NCBI RefSeq assembly: GCF_014650815.1
Contig: NZ_BMVR01000001.1
Coordinates: 859,125 to 923,124 of the forward strand
DNA: 64,000 bases
DNA from: Streptomyces flavofungini
Lineage (GTDB): Bacteria > Actinomycetota > Actinomycetes > Streptomycetales > Streptomycetaceae
Direction of reading: 5' to 3'
Below the pieces are notes generated by a model, which had not been told where the DNA came from, made no database searches, and saw only the letters and a list, made by a program, of their open reading frames with translations. The position numbers and the translations under genes are program-made. This document shows positions 50,888 to 59,251 of this stretch, piece after piece. The first letter of the stretch is position 1. Each line of letters begins with the position of its first letter.

Positions 50888-51267
50888 GTCCCCACTGTGC
50901 CAACCCGCACGCCGCCCGGCCACCCCTGTGGACAACCACCTGTGGATAACTCGGCGCACCCCGATTGACCTGGGACGAAGCGCTGTTGGAGGTGGGAGGG
51001 ACCACGCGCTGAAGGAACGCGAGGCCCGACGGCGAGGGCACGGGGAGTGCGCGGGTGCGGATGAGGACGAGGAGCGGAACCGCCCCCGTCCGACCGGGTC
51101 CGGCGCACCCGGGCCAGCCCGGCCAGGTCCGGCTCACCTCGGCCAGCATCGGCACACCCGGGCCAGCCCGACCAGCACCGACTCACGCAGACCAGCCTGG
51201 CCAGCCCGACCACCACCGACTCACTCACCCGGACCGGAGGGAAGCCCTCCAGACCAAGAGGAACCCC
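50888..51267. other. 380-bp intergenic region downstream of lpqB
   Basis: Between the lpqB stop and the ComF-like gene start, both on the minus strand. Its main content is a degenerate 26-bp repeat, listed separately, rich in GGCCAGCCCG and ACCGACTCAC. No terminator with a clear stem or coding frame was recognised. Confidence 0.4.
51112..51224. repeat. 26-bp interspersed repeat, 3 copies
   Basis: Copies at 51112-51137, 51161-51186 and 51199-51224 follow GGCCAGCCCGACCA, then (G/C)ACCGACTCAC. The last two share 25 of 26 bases and the first about 22. The spacing is irregular (49 and 38 bp). Confidence 0.75.
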
Positions 51268-53133
51268 TCACCCGGGGTAGATCGGCGCCGTCCCCTCCTT
51301 GACCACGGTCTGCCACTGCGCCCCGGACGGCAGCCGCACGATCCCGTCGTCCGAGTGCGCCACCAGCGGCTGCCGCTCGTCCTCCGACGCGGCGATCTCC
51401 TTCGCGCCGGTGAGGCCGGGCAGCGTCGCCCCCGTCCGCGCGGACCCGTCGCACTGGACGTACCGCATCTGCTGCACACCGCCGGACTCACGGCCGACCA
51501 CCACGAGGCGGCTGACGCCAGCCCAGGACATGGCGGTGACCTCCTCCATCTGCGGTGCCGCCTCAAGCAGTTCGACGACGGAGATGTCGGGCTGTCCGCC
51601 CTTGCCGTCCGTCCACTCGACGCGGCCGATCTGCAGCTTGGTCTCGCCGTTCTTCGTCACCAGGAGCGCGACCCGCACCCCGTCGGCCGCGACCCGCACC
51701 GCCTCGATGCGCCCGTTCAGGTCGGGGACGCGGACCTGGACCGGCTCGCCGGTGCCCTCCGAGAGCCACAGCAGCCGCGGCCGCTTCCGGTCCCGGTCGG
51801 CCACCCACAGGTTGCCCCGCCCGTCCCAACTGGGCGTCGAGAGGCCGTCCTTCTCCGACTTGGCGTGGGAGCGCAGCTCCGGCCCGCCGAGCGTGGACTT
51901 GGACACCACCGACGTCGTGTAGAGCCGCCGCCCGTCGGGGGACACCCCGGCCGCGTGCTCCTCGTCGCGGGACACCGCCGCCGAGCGCAGCGGCTGCTCC
52001 TCGTCGCCGAACGGCCCGGTCACCGGCTCGGGCGCGGCGTTGCTGCCCGCGTTCCCGGGCATCCGGACCAGGCGCTTCTTCTCGTCGATGAAGTACTGGT
52101 ACGCCGGGAGGTCCGCCGTGCGGTGCGGCGCGACGGTCTCGGCGCGGTCCTTGCTGAGGACACACAGCTGCGAGCCGTTTCTGCGCTGCAGTTCCACCTG
52201 TTCCACGCCGGAGGCCGTCAGGTCCTGGAGCGTGAAGAGCAGTTGGGCGGCCACCTGCGTGCACTGATCGTGCCCGAGCGTGTCGGCACGGTCGTTCAGC
52301 GGCACGACCAGCTTGTTCTTGTCGTCGGGCGTCAGCGACTTGGTGCCGGAGGCGAGCCGCGCACCTATCGGGACCGCCGAACGCACCACCGGCGCGAGCC
52401 AGTTGCTGGGGCCGTCGAGCAGCGCCCGCACCGTCTCGGTCAGCGGGTCGATGCGCTGGCGTACGTAGATGGGGTCCGCGACGAGCCCCTGCTGCCCGCC
52501 GGGCCTGTCACGGGTTTTCACGTTCCCCGGAGGCAACGCGAAGTAGTACTTGTTGACGGCCTGGTAGTTCCGCTCGAAGTCGGACTCGCCGATCACGACG
52601 CCCGAGGGCGGGACGTCGATGCGCCACACCGGGCCGTTCGGGCCGCTCTGCTGGGTGAGGTGCACGGCCTGCCGGTACTGCTTCGCGTCGGGCTTGTACG
52701 CGCGCTGCGCGTTGACCGTGGCGAGCCTGCGGCCGGTCAGCGAGTACGTGCGCTCGCCCTCGCTGTTGTTGCCCACGTTGTCCGCGACCGTGTTCGGGCC
52801 GTCGGCGAGCACCGTGGTGGAGCGCTCCGGGTGCCAGTTCTGGGACGCCTTCTTCGTGAGGTACTTCCGCGCGATCGCGAAGTCCGGGTCGTCGCTGGTC
52901 AGCGCCTCAAGGAAGCCCTGGACGATGTCGACGGCACCCGCGTCCTCGGGCGGCGGCATCGCGTACACCCGCACCTGGGACTGCGAGTCGGGCCGCTGCG
53001 AGGCGTCGACCTTCTTCATGTTGCCCTCGTCGGGCATGGCGGCACATCCGGCGACCAGCACGCCGCACGCGGCGAGCACCACTCCGGTGCGCAGCGGGCG
53101 TATGCGCCCCCGCAGTTGACCCTCAGCGCCCAC
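51268..53133 (-). CDS. lpqB: lipoprotein LpqB, partner of MtrAB
   Basis: The 621-aa lipoprotein has a signal peptide with lipobox LVAGC (C30), then a GerMN domain and a C-terminal beta-propeller-like LpqB domain with repeated WDGRGNLWVADRD-type strands. In actinobacteria LpqB binds the extracellular part of the kinase MtrB and tunes MtrA phosphorylation, linking wall metabolism and division. GTG 53133 with GAGGAGG 6 nt upstream overlaps the mtrB end by 11 nt, so translation is coupled. Order mtrA-mtrB-lpqB is conserved in actinobacteria. Confidence 0.94.
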   Translation of the reverse strand: MGAEGQLRGRIRPLRTGVVLAACGVLVAGCAAMPDEGNMKKVDASQRPDSQSQVRVYAMPPPEDAGAVDIVQGFLEALTSDDPDFAIARKYLTKKASQNWHPERSTTVLADGPNTVADNVGNNSEGERTYSLTGRRLATVNAQRAYKPDAKQYRQAVHLTQQSGPNGPVWRIDVPPSGVVIGESDFERNYQAVNKYYFALPPGNVKTRDRPGGQQGLVADPIYVRQRIDPLTETVRALLDGPSNWLAPVVRSAVPIGARLASGTKSLTPDDKNKLVVPLNDRADTLGHDQCTQVAAQLLFTLQDLTASGVEQVELQRRNGSQLCVLSKDRAETVAPHRTADLPAYQYFIDEKKRLVRMPGNAGSNAAPEPVTGPFGDEEQPLRSAAVSRDEEHAAGVSPDGRRLYTTSVVSKSTLGGPELRSHAKSEKDGLSTPSWDGRGNLWVADRDRKRPRLLWLSEGTGEPVQVRVPDLNGRIEAVRVAADGVRVALLVTKNGETKLQIGRVEWTDGKGGQPDISVVELLEAAPQMEEVTAMSWAGVSRLVVVGRESGGVQQMRYVQCDGSARTGATLPGLTGAKEIAASEDERQPLVAHSDDGIVRLPSGAQWQTVVKEGTAPIYPG

Positions 53134-55546
53134 GCGAGGCCTCCTCTTCCCTGCCCGCGACGGCGTCCGCGCCGGTGGGGACGTCACTGTCCGCCGACGC
53201 ATCCGTGCTGATGGGGGTGTCACTGTCCGCGCCTGCGTTCGCGCCGGAGGCGTCGCCGTCCACGACAGCGTTCCCGCCGGTCGAGGCATCACTGTCCACG
53301 ACGACGTCAGCACCCGCTGGGACGTCCCTGTCCGCCGGGGCACCTCCGTCTACGGAGCCGTCGCCGACGGTGTCCGCATCGGCCTCCGCGGCCGCTGCGG
53401 CACCCGTATGCGAATCGCTCTCTCCGTAGAGGCCGATTTCCACGTCCGCGCCGAACCTTCCGCCCGCTACGGACGCGTCGTCCACGCCGGACTCGAATCC
53501 GTCCCTGACCGCCAGGCTCGCAGCGGACTCCCCGCCCACTCCGGAGGCCGCCCCCGACTCCTCCCAGGCCTGTCGCGGTACGACCCGCGCCCCGCTGCCC
53601 GGCAGCGCCGTCGGATCCACGTCCAGGGCGGCCGACGCGGCCAGCCGGGGCGCGATGGGCGCCTTGGCGGGCACGGGCGGCGGCACCCGGTCCGGGGGCG
53701 CCTGATGGGGCACTGTGGCCCGCTTCGTACCGCCCCCGAGGGGCAGCCCGGCGCCGTTGAGGCCGCGGTGGCGGCGGGAGTCGTCGGGCTCCAGCGGTAT
53801 CGGTGAGCCCCGCAGCGGCTCGTCGGCCGTGCGCGGCAGCGTGAGCCGGAACTGCGACCCGCCGCCCGGCTCGCCCCAGGCCTGCAGCCATCCGCCGTGC
53901 AGGCGCGCGTCCTCCAGGGCGATGGAGAGCCCGAGGCCCGTCCCGCCGGTGGTACGCGCGCGTGCCGGGTCGGCCCGCCAGAAGCGGCTGAACACGCGCG
54001 TGGCCTCGCCGGGCTTGAGCCCGACCCCGTAGTCCCGCACCGCTACGGCGACGGCGCCGCCCGCGGCCGCGAGGCGGACCACCACATCCTTGCCGTCGCC
54101 GTGCTCCACGGCGTTGACGACGAGGTTGCGAAGCACCCGCTCGACCCGCCGTGCGTCCGCCTCGGCGACGACGGGCTGCTGGTCGCCGACGACCCGTATG
54201 TGGATGCCCTTGCGCTCCGCCAACGGCTCGGCGCCGCCCACGACCCGGCGTACCACCTCACGCAGATCTATCGGCTCGGCCTCCAGGGCCGCCGCGCCCG
54301 CGTCGAACCGGCTGATCTCAAGCAGGTCGGCGAGCAGTGACTCGAAGCGGTCCAGCTGGTCGGCGAGCAGCTCCGCGGAGCGGGCCGTCACCGGGTCGAA
54401 GTCCACGCGTGCCTCATGGATGACGTCGGCGGCCATCCGCACGGTCGTCAGCGGCGTACGCAGCTCGTGCGACACGTCGGAGACGAACCGCCGCTGCATC
54501 CGGGACAGCTCCTCGAGCTGCTGGATCTTGAGCTGGAGATTCGACGCCATCTTGTTGAAGGCCTCACCGAGGCGCGCGATGTCGTCCTCCCCGGTGACCT
54601 TCATCCGTTCCTGAAGGCGCCCCGCGGACAGCCGCTCGGCGATCCCGGCCGCCATCCGCACGGGCGTGACGACCTGACGCACCACCAGCCAGGCGATGGC
54701 CCCGAGGAGCACCACCACGAACAGACCGGCCGTGGCGAGCGTGCCGCGCACCAGGTTCATCGACTCCTCTTCCTGCGTCAGCGGGAAGAGGTAGTAGAGC
54801 TGGTACGAGTCGCCGTTGAGGTCGCTGAGCTGCTTGCCGATGACCAGGCCGGGCTGGGACTCGCGGTGGTCGATGAAGTCGATGCGCGTATTGCTCTGGT
54901 ACGCGAGCGAGCCGCCGTCGACCCGGTCGCGCAGGTCCACGGGGACGCTCTCGATCGGGTCCACGCCGCCGGAGGCCCGCGGCCCGCGCACGCTGCCGCT
55001 GTCGCTCGCGCTGGAGCTGAGCGTGACTACGTAGAAGGCGTTCTGGCCGCCGCTGGCGAGCTGTTCAGCCAGCTCGGACAGCCATACGGCGGCGTTCTGT
55101 GCGGTGGGACCGTCCGCGGCGTCACCGCCCTGGCCGGTGGGCTGGTGAGCGGTGTTGGCCTGCTCCTGGGCGGCCCGGAAACCGCCGTCGGCCTGGCTCT
55201 GCGCCGCGTTCACCTTGGCCTTGAGCAGGCCGTTGCTCACCGAGCTCATGACGACGAAGCCGAGTAGCAGCACCACACCGAGCGACATCAGAAGCGTCGT
55301 GACGACGACTTTCAGCTGGATGTTGCGCCGCCACAGCCGCATCATCGGCAGCAGCGGGCGGCGCACCCAGCGCGTGAAGAGCCGCAGCAGCGGGCTGCTG
55401 CCCTGCACGCCGCCCTGCAGCATCAGACCGCTGTCGACCAGCGCCCCGAACCGCGGACCGCGCCGCGGCGGGCTCGACGGCCGCACAGCCCGCCCCGGCC
55501 GCGTTCCCGGTTCGCCGGGCGCCGGAGAGGAACTGTCCCGGGACAC
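53123..55546 (-). CDS. mtrB: sensor histidine kinase MtrB with long acidic C-terminal tail
   Basis: The 807-aa kinase has an N-terminal basic region, two membrane segments around an extracytoplasmic sensor domain, HAMP, the dimerisation box VSDVSHELRTPLT (histidine near residue 360) and an ATPase domain (NLVVNAVEHGDG, DYGVGL, GGTGLGLSI). After the ATPase (about 574) there are some 230 more residues. The last 75 form Asp/Ala/Ser/Gly-rich repeats such as GADVVVDSDASTGG. Most Streptomyces MtrB proteins I recall are near 690 aa, so the tail is expanded. GTG 55546 starts one base after the mtrA stop. MtrB phosphorylates MtrA, a master regulator of development and wall genes. Confidence 0.93.
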   Translation of the reverse strand: MSRDSSSPAPGEPGTRPGRAVRPSSPPRRGPRFGALVDSGLMLQGGVQGSSPLLRLFTRWVRRPLLPMMRLWRRNIQLKVVVTTLLMSLGVVLLLGFVVMSSVSNGLLKAKVNAAQSQADGGFRAAQEQANTAHQPTGQGGDAADGPTAQNAAVWLSELAEQLASGGQNAFYVVTLSSSASDSGSVRGPRASGGVDPIESVPVDLRDRVDGGSLAYQSNTRIDFIDHRESQPGLVIGKQLSDLNGDSYQLYYLFPLTQEEESMNLVRGTLATAGLFVVVLLGAIAWLVVRQVVTPVRMAAGIAERLSAGRLQERMKVTGEDDIARLGEAFNKMASNLQLKIQQLEELSRMQRRFVSDVSHELRTPLTTVRMAADVIHEARVDFDPVTARSAELLADQLDRFESLLADLLEISRFDAGAAALEAEPIDLREVVRRVVGGAEPLAERKGIHIRVVGDQQPVVAEADARRVERVLRNLVVNAVEHGDGKDVVVRLAAAGGAVAVAVRDYGVGLKPGEATRVFSRFWRADPARARTTGGTGLGLSIALEDARLHGGWLQAWGEPGGGSQFRLTLPRTADEPLRGSPIPLEPDDSRRHRGLNGAGLPLGGGTKRATVPHQAPPDRVPPPVPAKAPIAPRLAASAALDVDPTALPGSGARVVPRQAWEESGAASGVGGESAASLAVRDGFESGVDDASVAGGRFGADVEIGLYGESDSHTGAAAAAEADADTVGDGSVDGGAPADRDVPAGADVVVDSDASTGGNAVVDGDASGANAGADSDTPISTDASADSDVPTGADAVAGREEEASRGR

Positions 55547-55547
55547 G

Positions 55548-56237
55548 TCAGCTCGGTCCGGCCTTGTAACCGACGCCACGGACGGTCACGACGATCTCCG
55601 GACGCTCCGGGTCGCGCTCGACCTTGGAGCGCAGCCGCTGCACATGCACATTCACCAGGCGGGTGTCCGCCGCGTGCCGGTAGCCCCAGACCTGCTCCAG
55701 GAGCACCTCGCGCGTGAACACCTGCCACGGCTTGCGGGCCAGCGCCACCAGCAGGTCGAACTCCAGCGGCGTCAGCGCGATCGACTGCCCGTCCCGCTTC
55801 ACGGAGTGCCCCGCCACGTCGATGACCAGGTCACCGATGGCCAGCTGCTCCGGCGCGGGCTCCTCGGAACGGCGCAGCCGCGCACGGATGCGGGCCACCA
55901 GCTCCTTGGGCTTGAACGGCTTGACGATGTAGTCGTCGGCCCCCGACTCCAGACCGACCACCACATCCACGGTGTCGCTCTTGGCCGTGAGCATGACGAT
56001 GGGCACCCCGGACTCCGCCCTGATCAGGCGGCACACCTCGATGCCGTCCCGGCCGGGCAGCATCAGGTCGAGGAGCACCAGATCGGGCTTGGCCTCCCGG
56101 AAAGCGGCCAGCGCCTTGTCGCCATCAGCTACGAACGACGGCTCAAAACCTTCACCACGCAGCACAATCCCGAGCATCTCGGCCAGTGCGGTGTCGTCGT
56201 CGACGACAAGGACTCGTCCCTTCATGCCTGACATCAT
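55548..56237 (-). CDS. mtrA: response regulator MtrA
   Basis: This 229-aa OmpR-family regulator has an N-terminal receiver (VLVVDDDTALAEML, phospho-acceptor D57 in VLLDLMLPG, lysine in YIVKPFKPKE) and a C-terminal winged helix (LTPLEFDLLVALARKPWQVF, VNVHVQRLRSKVERDPERP). The sequence is almost identical to MtrA of other Streptomyces. There MtrA is an essential or near-essential regulator that binds GTAACG-type repeats, represses sporulation and antibiotic genes and controls wall and osmotic-stress genes. An ATG four codons in is an alternative start. It leads the mtrA-mtrB-lpqB operon. GTAACG at 56346-56351, about 110 nt upstream, is a possible autoregulatory half-site. Confidence 0.97.
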   Translation of the reverse strand: MMSGMKGRVLVVDDDTALAEMLGIVLRGEGFEPSFVADGDKALAAFREAKPDLVLLDLMLPGRDGIEVCRLIRAESGVPIVMLTAKSDTVDVVVGLESGADDYIVKPFKPKELVARIRARLRRSEEPAPEQLAIGDLVIDVAGHSVKRDGQSIALTPLEFDLLVALARKPWQVFTREVLLEQVWGYRHAADTRLVNVHVQRLRSKVERDPERPEIVVTVRGVGYKAGPS

Positions 56238-56402
56238 CCCATTCTCATAACGGCAGCGAACACGGTGGTGAGATAGGTCACTGACCAGCGACGTTAACCG
56301 CGTGTGCCCGCTGGTGTCTGCCCGTGTTCGCGACCGTTGATGTCAGTAACGGATGCCGGGCCCGGATCACCTTGCCCGCACGGCCGGCGAAGATACGCCG
56401 AG

Positions 56403-56510
56403 CTATCCGCTGAGAGCTTCCACGAGGTTGACGAAGAAGTCCATGCCGAGCACGGCGACGACCGCCAGTCCGATGACCGTCAGCGAACAGAGCAAAGCGA
56501 TCACGACCAT
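56403..56510 (-). CDS. single-span small membrane peptide (35 aa)
   Basis: ATG 56510 opens a 35-codon frame with strong third-position GC, encoding one membrane span (MVVIALLCSLTVIGLAVVAVL) and a short tail GMDFFVNLVEALSG. The Shine-Dalgarno is poor (GGCGG), so the start is tentative. It lies between mtnA and mtrA on the same strand, upstream of the mtrA promoter. Codon pattern and a membrane-spanning profile argue that it is real. No family is recognised; it could modulate the nearby membrane kinase or be independent. Confidence 0.45.
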   Translation of the reverse strand: MVVIALLCSLTVIGLAVVAVLGMDFFVNLVEALSG

Positions 56511-56572
56511 GACCGCCGGGCACTGTACAGAGCCACGGAGAGGGGACGTCACCGCCTCACGACGTCCCTCTA

Positions 56573-57754
56573 CTAGCTGATCGTCACCTGGCGCGACCTG
56601 GCGCACAGCTCGGCGAGACCCTCCGCCGTCACGGGTGAGACGGCACCCTCCTCCGTGACGATCGCCGTCACCAACTCGGGCGGCGTGACATCGAACGCCG
56701 GGTTGTACGCCTGCGTCCCCAGCGGCGCCACCGCGATCCCCCCGCCCGCCTCCGCCCCGGTCCCCGCCACCGGCACGAAGGGCACTGTGACCTCCGTCAC
56801 CTCATGGCCGGCCCGCTGCTCCACCTCGATGGCGGCCCCGTCCGGGGTCTCCGGGTCCACGGTCGTCACCGGCGCCACCACGATGAACGGCACGTGGTGA
56901 TAACGGGCGAGCACCGCGAGCGGATAGCTCCCCACCTTGTTGGCCACCGACCCGTCGGCCGCGATCCGGTCGGCGCCGATCAGCACGGCGTCCACCTCAC
57001 CGGCCGCGAACAGCGAACCCGCGGCGTTGTCGGTCAGCAGCGTGTACGGCATGCCGTTGCGCGCCGCCTCGTACGCCGTCAGCCGGGCGCCCTGGAGCAG
57101 CGGCCGGGTCTCGTCGACCCACAGCCTGCGCAGCCGCCCCTCTCGGTGCGCGGCGAGCGCCACCGCGAACGCCGTGCCCTCGCCTCCGGAGACCAGCGCC
57201 CCCGTGTTGCAGTGCGTGAGGACGCGGTGGCCGCCGCCGGGCATCAGCTCGTCGAGCAGCGCCAGGCCGTGCACCGCCATCCGCCCGCTGGCCTCGGCGT
57301 CCTCCGCGTGCACCGCCCGCGCCGCGGCGAGGACCGCCCCCGCCGCCCTCCGCTCGTCCGCGCCACCGGCCAGCGCCTCGCGGTACGCCGTCTGGGCCCT
57401 GCGCGCGCCGTACGCCAGGTTGACCGCGGTGGGCCGCGCACCCGCGAGGGCGTCGGCGGCCTCGTCCACGTCGAAGCCGCGGGCCGCGGCCAGCGCGACG
57501 CCGTACGCACCCGCGATGCCGAGCAGCGGGGCCCCGCGCACCGCGAGCGTCCGGATGGCCTGCACCAGGGCGGGTGGGTCGGTGCACACCAGCTCGCTCT
57601 CCTCACCCGGCAGCCGGGTCTGGTCGAGGAGGACGAGGACGGGCCCCTCCGGTGGCTCGTCCCAGCGGATCGCGGGAATCGCGGGGATCGCGGGGATCTC
57701 AGGGATCTCGGACGGCCGCACGGCCTCGCCGGATTGCGCGTACTGATCAGCCAT
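56573..57754 (-). CDS. mtnA: S-methyl-5-thioribose-1-phosphate isomerase
   Basis: The 393-aa isomerase of the methionine salvage pathway converts methylthioribose-1-phosphate to methylthioribulose-1-phosphate. It belongs to the eIF2B-like fold, with catalytic C182 in THCNTGAL and D262 in IGADRIAADGSVANKVG. The family core begins at IRWDEPPEGPVLVLLDQ (residue 29 on). Before it is an extra N-terminus with tandem EIP/AIP tripeptides, encoded by a 9-bp DNA repeat. ATG 57754 is the likely start. It is divergent from the membrane-protein/MoxR operon. Position beside mtrA is conserved in Streptomyces. Confidence 0.95.
   Translation of the reverse strand: MADQYAQSGEAVRPSEIPEIPAIPAIPAIRWDEPPEGPVLVLLDQTRLPGEESELVCTDPPALVQAIRTLAVRGAPLLGIAGAYGVALAAARGFDVDEAADALAGARPTAVNLAYGARRAQTAYREALAGGADERRAAGAVLAAARAVHAEDAEASGRMAVHGLALLDELMPGGGHRVLTHCNTGALVSGGEGTAFAVALAAHREGRLRRLWVDETRPLLQGARLTAYEAARNGMPYTLLTDNAAGSLFAAGEVDAVLIGADRIAADGSVANKVGSYPLAVLARYHHVPFIVVAPVTTVDPETPDGAAIEVEQRAGHEVTEVTVPFVPVAGTGAEAGGGIAVAPLGTQAYNPAFDVTPPELVTAIVTEEGAVSPVTAEGLAELCARSRQVTIS
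57667..57711 (-). repeat. 9-bp tandem repeat, 5 units, at the mtnA 5' end
   Basis: Units at 57667, 57676, 57685, 57694 and 57703 (GGATCGCGG, GAATCGCGG, GGATCGCGG, GGATCTCAG, GGATCTCGG) encode the IPx repeat of MtnA. The last two match the complement of the repeat at 30518. Confidence 0.85.
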
Positions 57755-57921
57755 CCGCCCAGTCTGCCCGCTACCCGCCGGACAATAGAAGGTGTGCAGC
57801 CCATACAGCGCCAGCGCTCGGCCTCCGCGGCACCGCGCCTGGCCCCGGGGCAACCGCCCCGTGGCACGATGGCTGCCAACCTGCCGCCGCGACGGCGGAC
57901 GGGCACTGTGAAGGAGCGACG

Positions 57922-59247
57922 ATGAACGACACTCCGGGCTGGGCCTCGCCCGGATCTGCCCCCTCCGACGGCCACGACCCCGGCAAGAAGGGGTCCGACG
58001 AGCCCGCGGACCAGCCGAGCGGCCCGGGCTCGAAGTGGTCCAAGGAGCAGCCGCCGCCCGCCCAGTGGTCCGCGCCCAGCCCGCCGGCCCCCGGCCAGAA
58101 CCCACCACCGCCCGCGCCTCCCGGCCAGGGCTGGGGCGGAGGTCCCGGCGGCCCGGGCGGTCCCGGTGGCTCCGGAGGGCCCGGCTGGGGCAGCGGTCCC
58201 GGTGGCCCCGGTGGCCCGTACCGCGGCTGGGGCGCCTGGCAGGGCCCGCCGGCCGCCGCCAAGCCCGGCGTCATCCCGCTGCGCCCGCTGGCCGTCGGCG
58301 AGATCCTGGACGGCGCGGTCTCCACGATGCGTACGTACTGGCGCACGGTCCTCGGCATCTCGCTGACCGTCGCCGTCGTCACCGAGCTCTGCCTCGTCCT
58401 CCTCCAGGGTCTGGTCCTCAACGACAACACCAGCCTCGAGGCCCTCGACGACTCCAGCGCGACCTCCGGCGAGGTGGCGCGCGCCCTGCGGGACACGCTC
58501 CTCGGCTTCGGTGTCGTCATCGTCGTCATGCTGCTCGGCACGATCGTCGCGACCGCCCTGTTGACGATGGTCACGAGCCGGGCCGTGCTGGGTAAGTCGG
58601 TCACCACGGCCGAGGCCTGGCGCGACGCGCGGCCGCAACTGTGGAAGCTGCTCGGTCTGACGCTGCTCCTGCCGCTCATCGCCATGGGCGTGGTCGCCGT
58701 CGGCACCGTGCCCGGCCTCCTGGTCACGCTCGCCGGCGGGGGCGACGGCGGGATCGCCCTCATCTTCCTCGGCGGGATCGCGGCAGGCGTCGTCGCCGTC
58801 TGGCTGGTGGTCCGCTTCTCCCTCGCCTCCCCCGCGCTGATGCTGGAGAAGCAGGGCGTGAAGCAGGCGCTCCGCCGCTCCACGAAGCTGGTGCGCCTCT
58901 CCTGGTGGCGGGTTTTCGGCATCAACCTGCTGGCCATGGTCATCACGAACGTCGTCGTGTCGATCATCGGCATCCCGTTCACCCTCATCGCGGGCGCGGT
59001 CAGCGGCGACGGTGTGTCCGGCTTCCTGGACAGCAGCACGAGCGACGTCGGCTGGACCTTCCTGATCGTCAGCGGCATCGGGCAGGTGATCGGCTCCATG
59101 CTGACGTTCCCGATCACCGCCGGGGTCACGGTGCTCCTCTACATCGACCAGCGCATCCGCCGCGAGGCCCTCGACCTCGAACTGGCCCGCGCCGCCGGTG
59201 TGCCGGGCCACGGCCCCACCGACGCCCCCGGCACACCGGGGAGCTGA
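57922..59247 (+). CDS. multi-pass membrane protein with Gly/Pro-rich N-terminus
   Basis: The 441-aa protein starts at ATG 57922, 5 nt after AAGGAG. About 110 residues of Pro/Gly-rich, disordered sequence are followed by an integral-membrane domain of six or so helices (PLAVGEILDGAVSTMRTYWR before the first). This resembles the membrane domain found in glycerophosphodiester phosphodiesterases and related actinobacterial proteins, without a catalytic domain. It opens an operon with DUF4129, DUF4350, MoxR and DUF58 genes. Such clusters are linked to envelope-associated assembly or protein maturation, but the exact job is unknown. Confidence 0.8.
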   Translation: MNDTPGWASPGSAPSDGHDPGKKGSDEPADQPSGPGSKWSKEQPPPAQWSAPSPPAPGQNPPPPAPPGQGWGGGPGGPGGPGGSGGPGWGSGPGGPGGPYRGWGAWQGPPAAAKPGVIPLRPLAVGEILDGAVSTMRTYWRTVLGISLTVAVVTELCLVLLQGLVLNDNTSLEALDDSSATSGEVARALRDTLLGFGVVIVVMLLGTIVATALLTMVTSRAVLGKSVTTAEAWRDARPQLWKLLGLTLLLPLIAMGVVAVGTVPGLLVTLAGGGDGGIALIFLGGIAAGVVAVWLVVRFSLASPALMLEKQGVKQALRRSTKLVRLSWWRVFGINLLAMVITNVVVSIIGIPFTLIAGAVSGDGVSGFLDSSTSDVGWTFLIVSGIGQVIGSMLTFPITAGVTVLLYIDQRIRREALDLELARAAGVPGHGPTDAPGTPGS

Positions 59248-59251
59248 TGCG

